A stretch of 64,000 nt of DNA from Planctomycetota bacterium (GTDB lineage Bacteria; Planctomycetota; Planctomycetia; Pirellulales; Lacipirellulaceae), in NCBI GenBank assembly GCA_029259945.1, contig JAJDEF010000012.1, positions 62,001-126,000 of the forward strand. Direction: 5' to 3'. The notes beneath the pieces are model-generated. The model did not search any database and had not been told where the DNA came from. It worked only from the letters and a program-made list of their open reading frames with translations. This document shows positions 1 to 9,232 of the stretch, piece by piece. Made by a program: the position numbers and the translations under genes. The stretch's first letter is position 1, and every line of letters starts with the position of its first letter.

Positions 1-385
1 GCGAAAATTGGCCATTCCCATTTCGATCGGCAGCATCAATGGTGCCACTATTATTGCTGTCGTAAACCTTGCTCCAAGTTTCAGCTAACGGAGCTTGCTC
101 TAGGTAATCGAGTATAGAAACAACCCAACTGCCACGGTTTTGATTTTCAGGAACATCACCGGGGATGCCCATCTTGTTAATGTATCCGGGGAAATTCTTC
201 AGCGAGCTTTCACGCACTGCCAGTGCGGTTTGTAACTGCTTAAGATTATTCTTGCAGGTATTAGCTCGAGCTGCTTCGCGGGCCGACTGCACCGCCGGCA
301 GAAGGAGCCCGACGAGGGTACCGATAATGGCGATTACCACCAAGAGTTCGACCAGTGTGAATGCACTTTTTGCTGCTTGCCTCAT
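1..385 (-). CDS. DUF1559 / type II pseudopilin-like protein (N-terminal part, truncated by window start)
   Basis: Reverse-strand translation from ATG at 385: [51 protein letters not shown], the prepilin-like N-terminus and DUF1559 signature common in planctomycetes. Confidence 0.9.
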   Translation of the reverse strand, partial: MRQAAKSAFTLVELLVVIAIIGTLVGLLLPAVQSAREAARANTCKNNLKQLQTALAVRESSLKNFPGYINKMGIPGDVPENQNRGSWVVSILDYLEQAPLAETWSKVYDSNNSGTIDAADRNGNGQFS

Positions 386-675
386 CTCATAGTTCTCCCA
401 GGCATTTTGGTGTGGAAGTTGCGCGAGTCATCTGTTCCTGCCGCGTGTGCCTACCACGCAGTATTCTAAGTCGCAACCAACGGGCCCCTCGTCGCCAAGC
501 ATGCGGGGGTCGGGAAAGGGAAAGTTTAGGATGATTACATCTGGCCCCAATCTCGCAAGCCTAGCCGCTTAATTGTCGCAAAACGGATCCCATTTGTCCA
601 GCAATGAGAGCCAAGCCAACCTGGATGGCCAATTGAGAAACGACCTCCTATCGGCTGATTTCCTAGGAGTTACCG

Positions 676-683
676 CAATTTTC
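676..683. repeat. Target-site duplication, left copy (CAATTTTC)
   Basis: Identical 8-mer abuts both IS ends (second copy 3144-3151). Confidence 0.9.
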
Positions 684-707
684 GGTAGTGGTTCACTTTG
701 AAAATAA

Positions 708-1577
708 CTATTTTCCAGCGGGCAAATAGCTGGTCAGCCGCCCACCAACTCGCTTTTCTTCCAGCTCAATCATCTTAACTAGATCGAGCACGGAAAACAC
801 CCTGTTGGCCAAGCCGGCAGCAACCGCAGGCGTGGTTTTCAGAGTTTGGTGCTTACGAATAAAGTTGTAATAGAAGTAGTGGAGGGCTATAGCGTGCTCG
901 TGGTTCTCTATTTTCTTGCTGAACCCGTTAGTTAGGCGAGTGAATCTCCTCATTGACATTCTCATGGTCAAGTTCTGCCTCTCCACATAGCTCGTGCTGA
1001 CGTGCTTGGGATCGGGGCTACCTGCCTTATCATTAGACTTGCAGCCTTGACAGACAGCAGGACTGTAGCGTTTCTCTTCTTTCTTCTCGGCCCCATATAC
1101 CTTGATCAGCATTGCGTAGTCCACGTTGCCCTGGAAAGCAGCTTCAACAGCTTCCAAATAGGGTTTGTGCCCATCGCTTGTCAATTGAATCCTCGTATCT
1201 ATTCTTTCCGCGACGTCCTTAACAAAGGCTGTTGCGTAATCAGTGTCACGTAGGCCGACCAAATAGCTAATGCACAGTTTGGAGTCGGCGTCGATGGCCG
1301 TCCAGGTCCATACGCTGCCGAACCCATCAGAGCCATTGTTCTTAGCTTTGTCCTTGCATCCACAAAAAGACCAGATTTCGTCTAGCTGGACTCGCTTAGA
1401 TTGCAGACCACGGACAAAGACATTGTGGTACTCGGCGCAAAAGGTGCCGACGTCTGCCAAAAGCCTCAATACCGTGATCTTAGAGGCACCGACCATACGA
1501 GCAGTGGAATTGATGGAATTCCCCTCAACTAGAGCACCCAGGATCGCAGCTCTTTTCTCTGTGCTTAGCTTTCTCAT
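708..1577 (-). CDS. IS1-family-like transposase (single ORF)
   Basis: 289 aa; N-terminal HTH (ALVEGNSINSTARMVGASKITVLRLLADVG), then QLDEIWSFCGCKDKAKN...SVWTWTAIDADSKLCISYLVG, typical of IS1-type DDE transposases. Confidence 0.85.
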   Translation of the reverse strand: MRKLSTEKRAAILGALVEGNSINSTARMVGASKITVLRLLADVGTFCAEYHNVFVRGLQSKRVQLDEIWSFCGCKDKAKNNGSDGFGSVWTWTAIDADSKLCISYLVGLRDTDYATAFVKDVAERIDTRIQLTSDGHKPYLEAVEAAFQGNVDYAMLIKVYGAEKKEEKRYSPAVCQGCKSNDKAGSPDPKHVSTSYVERQNLTMRMSMRRFTRLTNGFSKKIENHEHAIALHYFYYNFIRKHQTLKTTPAVAAGLANRVFSVLDLVKMIELEEKRVGGRLTSYLPAGK

Positions 1578-1677
1578 TTATATCCTTCCGTTGCTTGACA
1601 GCCAAGCATATCATATAGTATAATTCGCTGTCAAGCATACAGTATACGTCTTACCCTAAAAAGCAGGAGATTTTCCG

Positions 1678-2673
1678 ATGGCAGAATTTGGTTCGAGTGA
1701 AGCTGGAAAAAGGGGCGGAAAAGCCCGTGCGTTAAAGTTGACAGCAGATCAAAGAAGTGAAATCGCCAGGAAAGCTGCTCAAGAAAGGTGGGCGGATAAG
1801 CTGCCGCGTGCGACACATGGTTCGCCAGACCATCCTCTTTGTATTGGCGAAATCGAGATACCGTGCTATGTGCTTGATGATGGGCGGCGTGTTTTTGTTC
1901 AGGCGGGCATGTTAAAAGGGCTGGATATGAGCCAAGGAACAGCAGGTCGAGGTCAAGGTGATCGTCTTGGGCGTTTTATCGCCACAAAAGGTATCAAACC
2001 CTATGTAAACAAGGATTTGTCGGATGTGATCACCAACCCGATTAAATTCCGCAGCCGCGCTGGTGGCATTGCTTACGGCTACGAGGCAACAGTCTTGGCT
2101 GATCTATGCGATGCCGTTCTTGCGGCTAGGAAAAGCGGCAAATTGCACTACCAACAAGAGCACATAGCCACGCAGTGCGAAATCTTGGTACGTGGATTTG
2201 CTCGTGTCGGCATTATTGCCCTAGTCGACGAGGCAACAGGTTTTCAATACGACAGGTCTCGCCGAGCGCTGGAGGAAATACTTGAAGCGTTTATCAAAGA
2301 TGAGCTTGGAAGGTGGGCAAAGAGATTCCCGGACGAGTTTTACGTAGAGCTATTTCGTCTCAAGGGATTAAAGTGGCCATCGCAGAAGAACCCCCCACAA
2401 TACGTTGGTCACTGGACCAATAATCTCGTTTACAAGCGACTAGCACCCGGAGTTTTGGACGAATTGCGAGCCAAGACTCCCGTAACAAGACGCGGCCATA
2501 GAAAAAACCGCTTCCACCAATGGCTCACCAACGACGTAGGGCATCCTAAGCTTCAGGAACATATTTCAGCGTTGGTCGCACTGATGAAGTCATCGGATGA
2601 TTGGGATGACTTCGAGAAGAGGCTGAATAAAGCGTTACCTAAATTTAAGGCGCTGCCGTTGTTCGACGGTTAG
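1678..2673 (+). CDS. P63C-domain-containing protein (IS passenger gene)
   Basis: 331 aa; GYEATVLADLCDAVLAARKSGKL..QEHIATQCEILVRGFARVGIIALVDEATGFQYDRSRRALEEILEAFI..ELGRWAKRFPDEFYVELFRLKG matches the P63C domain pattern; basic N-terminus GKRGGKARALKL. Confidence 0.8.
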   Translation: MAEFGSSEAGKRGGKARALKLTADQRSEIARKAAQERWADKLPRATHGSPDHPLCIGEIEIPCYVLDDGRRVFVQAGMLKGLDMSQGTAGRGQGDRLGRFIATKGIKPYVNKDLSDVITNPIKFRSRAGGIAYGYEATVLADLCDAVLAARKSGKLHYQQEHIATQCEILVRGFARVGIIALVDEATGFQYDRSRRALEEILEAFIKDELGRWAKRFPDEFYVELFRLKGLKWPSQKNPPQYVGHWTNNLVYKRLAPGVLDELRAKTPVTRRGHRKNRFHQWLTNDVGHPKLQEHISALVALMKSSDDWDDFEKRLNKALPKFKALPLFDG

Positions 2674-2881
2674 GAGGATTTTGAGAGCCCGATTCATGCC
2701 CAGCCTCAAAAGCAGCCCGAAGAAGCGTCATGCCACGTTCGTCGACATTCTGAATGCTGGCGGACCATTGCGCCCACGCCGTCTCAAGACCACATGGCAG
2801 GCTCCCTGCGGCTGTAGATTTCCCAACCATACGGGCTGCATTTTCGTTTGGGTCTGGGTTATGCTCATTGTCTCGTGCCAT
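2645..2881 (-). CDS. Small hypothetical protein inside the IS
   Basis: MARDNEHNPDPNENAARMVGKSTAAG...VDERGMTLLRAAFEAG; reads as a plausible folded small protein; 3' end overlaps the P63C gene by 29 bp. Confidence 0.5.
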   Translation of the reverse strand: MARDNEHNPDPNENAARMVGKSTAAGSLPCGLETAWAQWSASIQNVDERGMTLLRAAFEAGHESGSQNPPNRRTTAAP

Positions 2882-2924
2882 GAAGGTATTATAGCAAATA
2901 GTGTGAGCAGTAGGAGTTGAAATC

Positions 2925-3134
2925 ATGTCGAAGGGTCTTAAGTGTCCATTGTGCGGTTCGTGGTATTCGGACGACAGGAATCAGGAAATATGGTTTTCCG
3001 CAGGCGACGTATGCAACAATCAAAGCAAGAGCGGACTGAACCCTGAAAAGTGTTCGACAGACCATCCTTGCCCAGGTATTCTTGCCCCCGTGGATGATTT
3101 GAAAAACGGCGGTCAAAAAGTAGATTCAAAGTGA
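2925..3134 (+). CDS. Small Cys-containing (zinc-ribbon-like) protein inside the IS
   Basis: MSKGLKCPLCGSWYSDDRNQE...; CxxC motif; RBS-like AGGAG upstream of ATG; stop codon lies within the right TIR. Confidence 0.55.
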   Translation: MSKGLKCPLCGSWYSDDRNQEIWFSAGDVCNNQSKSGLNPEKCSTDHPCPGILAPVDDLKNGGQKVDSK

Positions 3135-3143
3135 ACCACTACC

Positions 3144-3151
3144 CAATTTTC
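3144..3151. repeat. Target-site duplication, right copy (CAATTTTC)
   Basis: Matches 676-683. Confidence 0.9.
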
Positions 3152-3248
3152 GGGTAGTTGAACCCTCGACACAGGCGCTGGTATGTTAGCGGACTATCAG
3201 CCAATCGACTGGAATGTCCCCACGAGTTTTATTCAGGAGAACCAACCG

Positions 3249-3746
3249 ATGTCGATGTTCATCGGAGAAGCACTAGCCGGCGATGGCAACGAGATTGCTC
3301 ATATCGACCTGCTGATCGGCAGCAAGGACGGCCCGGTGGGCGTGGCGTTTGCCAACGCCTTGGCCCGTCAGAGCGAAGGTCATTCGAATTTATTGGCCGT
3401 GTTGACCCCCAATCTGGCGGTCAAGCCGGCGACGGTGATGATTACCAAAGTCACGATCAAAGGCATGCGCCAAGCTGTGCAAATGTTTGGCCCTGCCCAG
3501 GCGGCAGTAGCCAAAGCAATCGCCGACTCGGTGGGCGAGGGCGTAATTCCCAGCAGCGAGGCCGAAAACTTAGTCTGCGTCTGCGGCGTGTTCATTCACC
3601 CCGAAGCTGCCGACGACAAAAAGATTTATGATTACAACTACGAAGCCACCAAAATGGCGGTGAAAAGCGCAATGGAAGGCCAGCCAACCGTCGACGAAAT
3701 GCTCGCCGGCAAAGACGAAGCATTACATCCGTTCCGTGGTTTCTGA
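3249..3746 (+). CDS. fae: Formaldehyde-activating enzyme (H4MPT-dependent C1 pathway)
   Basis: MSMFIGEALAGDGNEIAHIDLLIGSKDGPVGVAFANALARQSEGHSNLLAVLTPNLAVKPATVMITKVTIKG, a classic Fae sequence. ORF extends upstream to 3183 but 3249 is the likely start. Confidence 0.93.
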   Translation: MSMFIGEALAGDGNEIAHIDLLIGSKDGPVGVAFANALARQSEGHSNLLAVLTPNLAVKPATVMITKVTIKGMRQAVQMFGPAQAAVAKAIADSVGEGVIPSSEAENLVCVCGVFIHPEAADDKKIYDYNYEATKMAVKSAMEGQPTVDEMLAGKDEALHPFRGF

Positions 3747-3773
3747 TTGCAGATTTCGGTCGAGATCGCTGCT

Positions 3774-4646
3774 ATGAAAAATATCCTCCTTTGTCTCGAC
3801 AGCGACCCCCAGCCAAGTGTGTTCGATAGCATCGCTGCGATCGATGCCGGCGTCGATCATTTGCTTCGCTACGGCGGAGTCCAACCAGACGACGTTCGTG
3901 ATTTGATCCATGGTGCGATGTTTACCCGTGTCGACCAAATGCTGAAGCATACAGCGGTGTTTGTAGGCGGATCCGACGTACATGCGGGAGAGCAGTTGCT
4001 CGCTGCGGCGCAAAAGGCCTTTTTCGATCACCTGCGAGTCTCTCTGATGCTTGATAGCAACGGCGCAAATACCACTGCGGCCGCAGCCGTGATTGCGGCA
4101 CGACGGCATGTGCCATTGGCACAGGAAACGACTGCCGTGGTGCTCGGTGCCACAGGGCCCGTCGGACAGCGTGTCGTTCGAATGTTAGCCAAAGAAGGCG
4201 TAGAAGTACGGGTGGTCTCGCGCCGGCTGCCTCGAGCCGAAGGGGTCTGCCATCGGATTTCGCGGGCGGTGGCTGGCGCTCGAGTAACCCCACACGCGGC
4301 TGAGGGCACGGAGGTCGCTGAATTGACCCAGGTGGCCCAGCTAGTGATTTCGGCAGGTGCCGCTGGAGTAGAACTATTAAGCAATAAAGCCAGGCAGGCG
4401 GCCTCGTCGGCAGCCGTGGTCATCGACCTAAATGCGGTGCCCCCAGCAGGAATTGGCGGCATTGAAACGACTGATCATGGAACCAAGCGTGACGGTCAGA
4501 TTTGCTACGGGGCAGTCGGCGTAGGCGGCCTAAAGATGAAAATCCATAAGGCAGCCATCCACCGATTGTTCCAAGCCAATGACTTGGTGCTCGATGCGGA
4601 CGAAATCTACGACCTAGGAAAGAGAATCGACCATGACACTCCTTAG
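3774..4646 (+). CDS. mtdC: NAD(P)-dependent methylene-H4MPT dehydrogenase (MtdB/MtdC type)
   Basis: MKNILLCLDSDPQPSVFDSIAAIDAGVDHLLRYGGV...TTAVVLGATGPVGQRVVRMLAKEGVEVRVVSR; immediately downstream of fae. B versus C subtype not resolved by eye. Confidence 0.85.
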   Translation: MKNILLCLDSDPQPSVFDSIAAIDAGVDHLLRYGGVQPDDVRDLIHGAMFTRVDQMLKHTAVFVGGSDVHAGEQLLAAAQKAFFDHLRVSLMLDSNGANTTAAAAVIAARRHVPLAQETTAVVLGATGPVGQRVVRMLAKEGVEVRVVSRRLPRAEGVCHRISRAVAGARVTPHAAEGTEVAELTQVAQLVISAGAAGVELLSNKARQAASSAAVVIDLNAVPPAGIGGIETTDHGTKRDGQICYGAVGVGGLKMKIHKAAIHRLFQANDLVLDADEIYDLGKRIDHDTP

Positions 4647-4660
4647 AGCAACCCTGATCT

Positions 4661-5218
4661 GTGGCTAAACGATCGACCCGCCGTTCTACAAATTCTAATT
4701 CGCTGTCGGTCGCCCGTGCGCAGAGTGGCCAAGGGTGGGTGCTTGTCGCGCCGCGTGCGGTTCGAGAATGCGCAGAGGACTTAGAAGAAGTCCGCCTGAT
4801 GATCGACGCAGGCGAACATGAAATTGCGATCGACGAACTACATTGGCTATTGGGCAACGAGCATGACTTGATCGAAGCGCATTTTCTGCTTGGCAAATTG
4901 GCCGTCGAAGCAAAGAATGACATCCCCCTGGCACGAGGGCATTTTGGCGTGGGATACCAATTGGGAATGAAAGCCCTACGACGTGCCAAAATGCCAAAGC
5001 CTGTTCCGGCGCTCCATCCAGCGAACCATTTGTTCTTCGATGCCGGCCGAGGACTCATCTGGTGCCTGCATAGTCTTGGCAAGTCGGAAATGGCCATCGA
5101 GATTGTGCAGCAACTCCTAGCGATTGACCCTGATGACCCTTTGAGATTGGGGGCTTGGCTCGATGAAATCCGCACCGACGGCAAGCAAGTGGTGGATCTC
5201 GGTTCGCTGTTAGGCTAA
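4661..5218 (+). CDS. TPR-like hypothetical protein, co-directional with fae-mtdC
   Basis: 185 aa; helical repeats with ..EIAIDELHWLLGNEHDLIEAHFLLGKLAVE...; starts 14 bp after mtdC stop. Confidence 0.65.
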   Translation: MAKRSTRRSTNSNSLSVARAQSGQGWVLVAPRAVRECAEDLEEVRLMIDAGEHEIAIDELHWLLGNEHDLIEAHFLLGKLAVEAKNDIPLARGHFGVGYQLGMKALRRAKMPKPVPALHPANHLFFDAGRGLIWCLHSLGKSEMAIEIVQQLLAIDPDDPLRLGAWLDEIRTDGKQVVDLGSLLG

Positions 5219-6534
5219 GGCAGTGGAATATCAGTCAGCTCATAGTCGATAGGCACCCGGACGATCGATGCGGGCGTTTGGTAAACCCATGTGTAGCTAT
5301 CGATATCGTCGTCGGGAAGCTCGAAGAAATACGCCAAGCCGACTTCTTGTTCTGACTGCATGGTGGTCTCGAAACCGGCGTGATCGATAATCTCGTTATT
5401 CTTGTCGAGCAGGTACGTCGTATTCTGAAAGACCCAGCCACGATGCGACTCGAGCGCCGCTTCCTCGCTGTTGACCTGCAGCCGCATGTGGATTTCCCAA
5501 AGCTCACGGTTCTTACGAACGCGGTCGACGATCACCGTCACTCCGCCGCGTTGCTGCTTTGCGGTTTTGAGTTTCTGTAAATCGGTAAAGCGAAACTCGG
5601 CCATTCGGCCAGGGACGAGGGCTGAAAATTGGCCCCTGATGCTAGTGAGCTTGGTCACGCTGCGTGGAGGGAGTTCAATTGGAATGGTCAGCTCGGTGGC
5701 GTGATTGCCAGGCTGCACCTCTACCTCAAGCACGGCTTGCGAATTGGCAAGAGGAATCTTGGTGCCGTCGTCGCCAGTAATCTCGATCTGGTCAACGGCT
5801 TGCGACAGCGCGATGGGCCGAAGGCGAGGTTCCCAGGCAATTTCTAGTTCGAGTCGCAACCCTTGCTGCGACGGAGTGCGTAGTCCGCGTTGGGCGAGAA
5901 CGCTGGTCGCCTCGACTCGAAAAGGCCCTGCGTAGCTCGCTTTTCCCACGCGTGATGTCACACCCTCGTCTTCCTCGACCACGGCGAGAGACTCTTCTCC
6001 TGAAAAAGGATAAAGGCTTAGCCGAGCTTGGTCCAAAATTTTGTCCAGGGCAGGCCAAAACTCCTCGTCCTCGATTTCAAGGGCCACACTTCGAGGCTCG
6101 GCATCTTGGCCGAATTGATCGCGATAGTCGACCAACCGATTCCCTGTCTGTTCGTAGATTTTATCGAACAAATCTGCTAGGTCGGCTTCATGTTCACTCA
6201 GCGTTAGTCTGCTAGCCGTCGAGGTGCTTTTAGCTTGCCGGTTTTCGAGTTGTTGTCGCACTCGTGTGAGGCGAAGGCGGACTTCTTCGGGCATGCCTTC
6301 GATGGGTTCAGGTAGGAGCAACAAGAACGCATCGAGGGCTGTCGGATCGTCACCCGGAGCTAGCTTCATCAGTTCCTGCTCGGCTTGATCGCGGCGCACG
6401 GCTCGGTCGTCGTTGAGTTGGCGAACCAGCGGCTCGACGCGGTTGATGAGCCGCGGGTCGAGTTCCTCAGTCCATGAGATGACACCCCCTCCCAGGAAGA
6501 AAGTGACGCTTAGAAAGACAATCAAACTACGCAT
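5215..6534 (-). CDS. Hypothetical secreted protein
   Basis: 439 aa with signal-peptide-like N-terminus MRSLIVFLSVTFFLGGGVISW; no recognised domain. Confidence 0.75.
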   Translation of the reverse strand: MRSLIVFLSVTFFLGGGVISWTEELDPRLINRVEPLVRQLNDDRAVRRDQAEQELMKLAPGDDPTALDAFLLLLPEPIEGMPEEVRLRLTRVRQQLENRQAKSTSTASRLTLSEHEADLADLFDKIYEQTGNRLVDYRDQFGQDAEPRSVALEIEDEEFWPALDKILDQARLSLYPFSGEESLAVVEEDEGVTSRVGKASYAGPFRVEATSVLAQRGLRTPSQQGLRLELEIAWEPRLRPIALSQAVDQIEITGDDGTKIPLANSQAVLEVEVQPGNHATELTIPIELPPRSVTKLTSIRGQFSALVPGRMAEFRFTDLQKLKTAKQQRGGVTVIVDRVRKNRELWEIHMRLQVNSEEAALESHRGWVFQNTTYLLDKNNEIIDHAGFETTMQSEQEVGLAYFFELPDDDIDSYTWVYQTPASIVRVPIDYELTDIPLP

Positions 6535-6642
6535 GATGGTTTCCTCGCTCCCAAGGGGCGAATACAGGCGGAGAACCTATTGTAACGGGCATACAGATTC
6601 TGACGAATGCTTATGTCGTGCGTAAGCTAAGATTTATTTAGT

Positions 6643-7731
6643 ATGACTATTTCACTCACCCTACGAAATTTTCTGATCGCGGCAATGGTCGCGGCTTTCC
6701 CTGGAATTGTAGCCGGGGGCGGCCCTGCCGAATTTATGATGACCGCGTCGGTCAATGGGCGCGTGCTCGAAGGCCAGCCGTTGGCTTGGACCAAGCAGCA
6801 AATGCTTCTACTCGGACGCGATGGCGAATTGTATGAGTTTGCCCCAGATGCCGCGAAGAACTCGCGTAAGACAGGCGTCGGCTTTCGCGGCTACTCGATT
6901 GCTGAGATGCAGAATCGCCTTCGAGATGAGTTCCAAGGCCAAATGGAAGTGAGCACGACCAACCATTTTGTGGTGGCCCATCCTCGTGGAAAATGGGATG
7001 CGTGGCCAGCGCGGCTCGAATCGCTATACCGATCATTTACACATTACATGCAGGTGCGCGGTTTTTCGGTACGCCGAGCACAGGTGCCGTTGGTGGCAGT
7101 GGTTTTTCGCAATGGCACAGACTACTACCGCTATGCGGCCGCAAGTGGCTCGCCGGTGCCGGCAGGAACACTGGGGCACTACTCCCCAAAGTCGAATCGA
7201 GTATTTCTCTTTGATGCCGGTGGAGCAAGCAACGACAGCGACTGGTCAGCCAACGCAGAAACCATCATCCACGAAGCAACCCATCAGACGGCGTTCAACG
7301 TGGGAGTCCACCGACGGTTTGCCGAACAGCCACGATGGCTGGTCGAGGGGCTCGCGATGATGTTCGAGGCGCGCGGGGTATGGGATGCGCGTTCAACCTA
7401 CACGCGCAGCGATCGAATCAATCGAGGGAGGCTACGCGATTTTCGAGCTTCGCTAGAAACGCGACCAGAAAACGTGCTTGTAAATCTATTGGCTACCGAC
7501 CAATTGTTCCGCACCCAACCAGCCTTCGCCTACGCCGAAGCTTGGGCCCTTACTTTTTTCTTAGCCGAAACGAGACCTCAGCAGTACAGCCGGTACTTGG
7601 CGCGTGTCGGTTCGCGGAAGGCGTTTACCGACTATCCGGCCCGAGATCGCTTAGCCGATTTCATGGCCGTGTTTGGCAAAGACCTGGAACTGCTAGACTC
7701 GCAGCTTCGCCGCTTTGTCGAACAGTTGTAA
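6643..7731 (+). CDS. DUF1570 (peptidase-MA-like) secreted protein
   Basis: Signal peptide; IIHEATHQTAFNVGVHRRFAEQPRWLVEGLAMMFEARGVWD (HExxH metallopeptidase-like). Confidence 0.85.
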   Translation: MTISLTLRNFLIAAMVAAFPGIVAGGGPAEFMMTASVNGRVLEGQPLAWTKQQMLLLGRDGELYEFAPDAAKNSRKTGVGFRGYSIAEMQNRLRDEFQGQMEVSTTNHFVVAHPRGKWDAWPARLESLYRSFTHYMQVRGFSVRRAQVPLVAVVFRNGTDYYRYAAASGSPVPAGTLGHYSPKSNRVFLFDAGGASNDSDWSANAETIIHEATHQTAFNVGVHRRFAEQPRWLVEGLAMMFEARGVWDARSTYTRSDRINRGRLRDFRASLETRPENVLVNLLATDQLFRTQPAFAYAEAWALTFFLAETRPQQYSRYLARVGSRKAFTDYPARDRLADFMAVFGKDLELLDSQLRRFVEQL

Positions 7732-7743
7732 GCAATCCGATTG

Positions 7744-9066
7744 CTACCGTTGATCAATAGGGACGAGGTCGCGCTCGTTTTCTCCGGTATAAATCTGTCG
7801 CGGCCGACAAATTCGCTTGGTGGGGCTCTCGTGCATTTCTCGCCAATGGGCAATCCAGCCGGGCAAACGGCCAATGGCAAACAGGACGGTAAACATCTGC
7901 ACGGGAATGCCAATGGCGCGGTAAATGATGCCCGAATAAAAATCGACGTTGGGATAGAGCTTGCGCTCGATGAAGTACTCGTCGTTCAGGGCCACTTCGG
8001 CAAGCTCCTGAGCAATGCCAAAAATCGGGTCGTTAATGTGTTGCTTCTTCAAGAGCTTGTCGCAAGAAGCCTTGATAATAGTCGCCCGAGGATCGAAATT
8101 CTTATACACACGATGCCCGAAGCCCATCAAGCGGAAACTATCCGACTTATCTTTCGCCATGTCGACATATTTTTTGACATTGCCACCGTCTTGGCGGATT
8201 TGTTCGAGCATCGCAACACAAGCCTCGTTAGCACCGCCATGCAACGGTCCCCACAGAGCATTGATGCCAGCCGAAATCGACGCAAACAAGTTGGCATTCG
8301 ACGAGCCCACCATGCGAACGGTCGAGGTACTACAATTTTGCTCGTGATCGGCGTGAACGATAAGCAATAAGTTAAGCGCTTCAACAAAATCAGGATCGAA
8401 TTCGTATTCTTCGGTTGGTACCGAAAACATCATGCGAAGGAAATTTTCGCAGTAAGTCAGGTCGTTACGCGGATAGACGAACGGCTGACCAACCGATTTT
8501 TTATAGGCAAAGGCGGCGATCGTTGGGAGCTTGGCCAGCAAGCGGAACACCGATTCGTCAATCTGGTCGCTGTCGTCTGGATCGAGAGAATCTTGGTAGA
8601 ACGTCGAGAGTGCGCCGGCTACCGAGCTAAGAATGGCCATGGGATGGGCATCACGCGGGAAGCCATCGTAGAAAAGCCGCATATCTTCGTGCAGCATGGT
8701 ATGCCGACGGAGCTTTGTACGAAAAGCTAACAGTTGGTCAGCAGTCGGAAGTTCGCCATAAACCAAAAGGTAAGCGACTTCGACAAAATCACATTGGGCA
8801 GCGAGTTTCTCAATGGGGTAACCCCGATAGCGAAGAATGCCCTTTTCGCCGTTGAGAAAAGTAATGCCGCTGGTCGTCGATCCGGTGTTGACGTAACCCT
8901 CGTCAATCGTAATCAGCCCCGTGGTGCCTCGCAGCTTGCCGATATCAAGTGCCCGTTCATCCTCGGTGCCTTTGATGACGGGAAGGTCAATTTCCTGATC
9001 GCCTACCGTAAGTTTTCCGACCTCGTTCACCGAGTCCTTCCTTTCCAGCGTACCACTCATGCTCAT
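7744..9066 (-). CDS. gltA: Citrate synthase
   Basis: 440 aa; GLITIDEGYVNTGSTTSGITFLNGEKGILRYRGYPIEKLA, VHADHEQNCSTSTVRMVGSSNANLFASISAGINALWGPLHGGANEA, MGFGHRVYKNFDPRA. Confidence 0.97.
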   Translation of the reverse strand: MSMSGTLERKDSVNEVGKLTVGDQEIDLPVIKGTEDERALDIGKLRGTTGLITIDEGYVNTGSTTSGITFLNGEKGILRYRGYPIEKLAAQCDFVEVAYLLVYGELPTADQLLAFRTKLRRHTMLHEDMRLFYDGFPRDAHPMAILSSVAGALSTFYQDSLDPDDSDQIDESVFRLLAKLPTIAAFAYKKSVGQPFVYPRNDLTYCENFLRMMFSVPTEEYEFDPDFVEALNLLLIVHADHEQNCSTSTVRMVGSSNANLFASISAGINALWGPLHGGANEACVAMLEQIRQDGGNVKKYVDMAKDKSDSFRLMGFGHRVYKNFDPRATIIKASCDKLLKKQHINDPIFGIAQELAEVALNDEYFIERKLYPNVDFYSGIIYRAIGIPVQMFTVLFAIGRLPGWIAHWREMHESPTKRICRPRQIYTGENERDLVPIDQR

Positions 9067-9232
9067 TGTCCTCTAAAGACATCCTCGAAAAAGCCGCGAT
9101 TCGCGCGGATGCGGTCTGTGAAAACCAGACGCAAGATAAGAGCAGTCTAGCGGCGCATCGTCTGTTCGACAATCGGGCAGAAGCCAGAGTGGCCTCACAA
9201 ATTGGGAATAATAGGCGGGAATAGCCCTATTG

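Larger units (their letters stand above)
684..3143. mobile_element. Complete insertion sequence (IS1-type transposase) with passenger genes
   Basis: Perfect 17-bp TIRs GGTAGTGGTTCACTTTG (684-700) and CAAAGTGAACCACTACC (3127-3143), flanked by identical 8-bp direct repeats CAATTTTC (676-683 and 3144-3151). Contains a DDE transposase ORF. Confidence 0.95.

Noticed and set aside
684-3143. Composite transposon or integron cassette interpretation
   Set aside because: Only one pair of TIRs and a single transposase, and TSD directly at the TIRs, so it is a single IS with cargo.
3158-3631. 157-aa plus ORF overlapping fae
   Set aside because: Alternative frame of fae with Arg/Ser-rich shadow-ORF composition.
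4028-5184. Minus-strand ORFs of 144 and 254 aa
   Set aside because: Antisense to mtdC and the TPR gene; composition typical of shadow ORFs.
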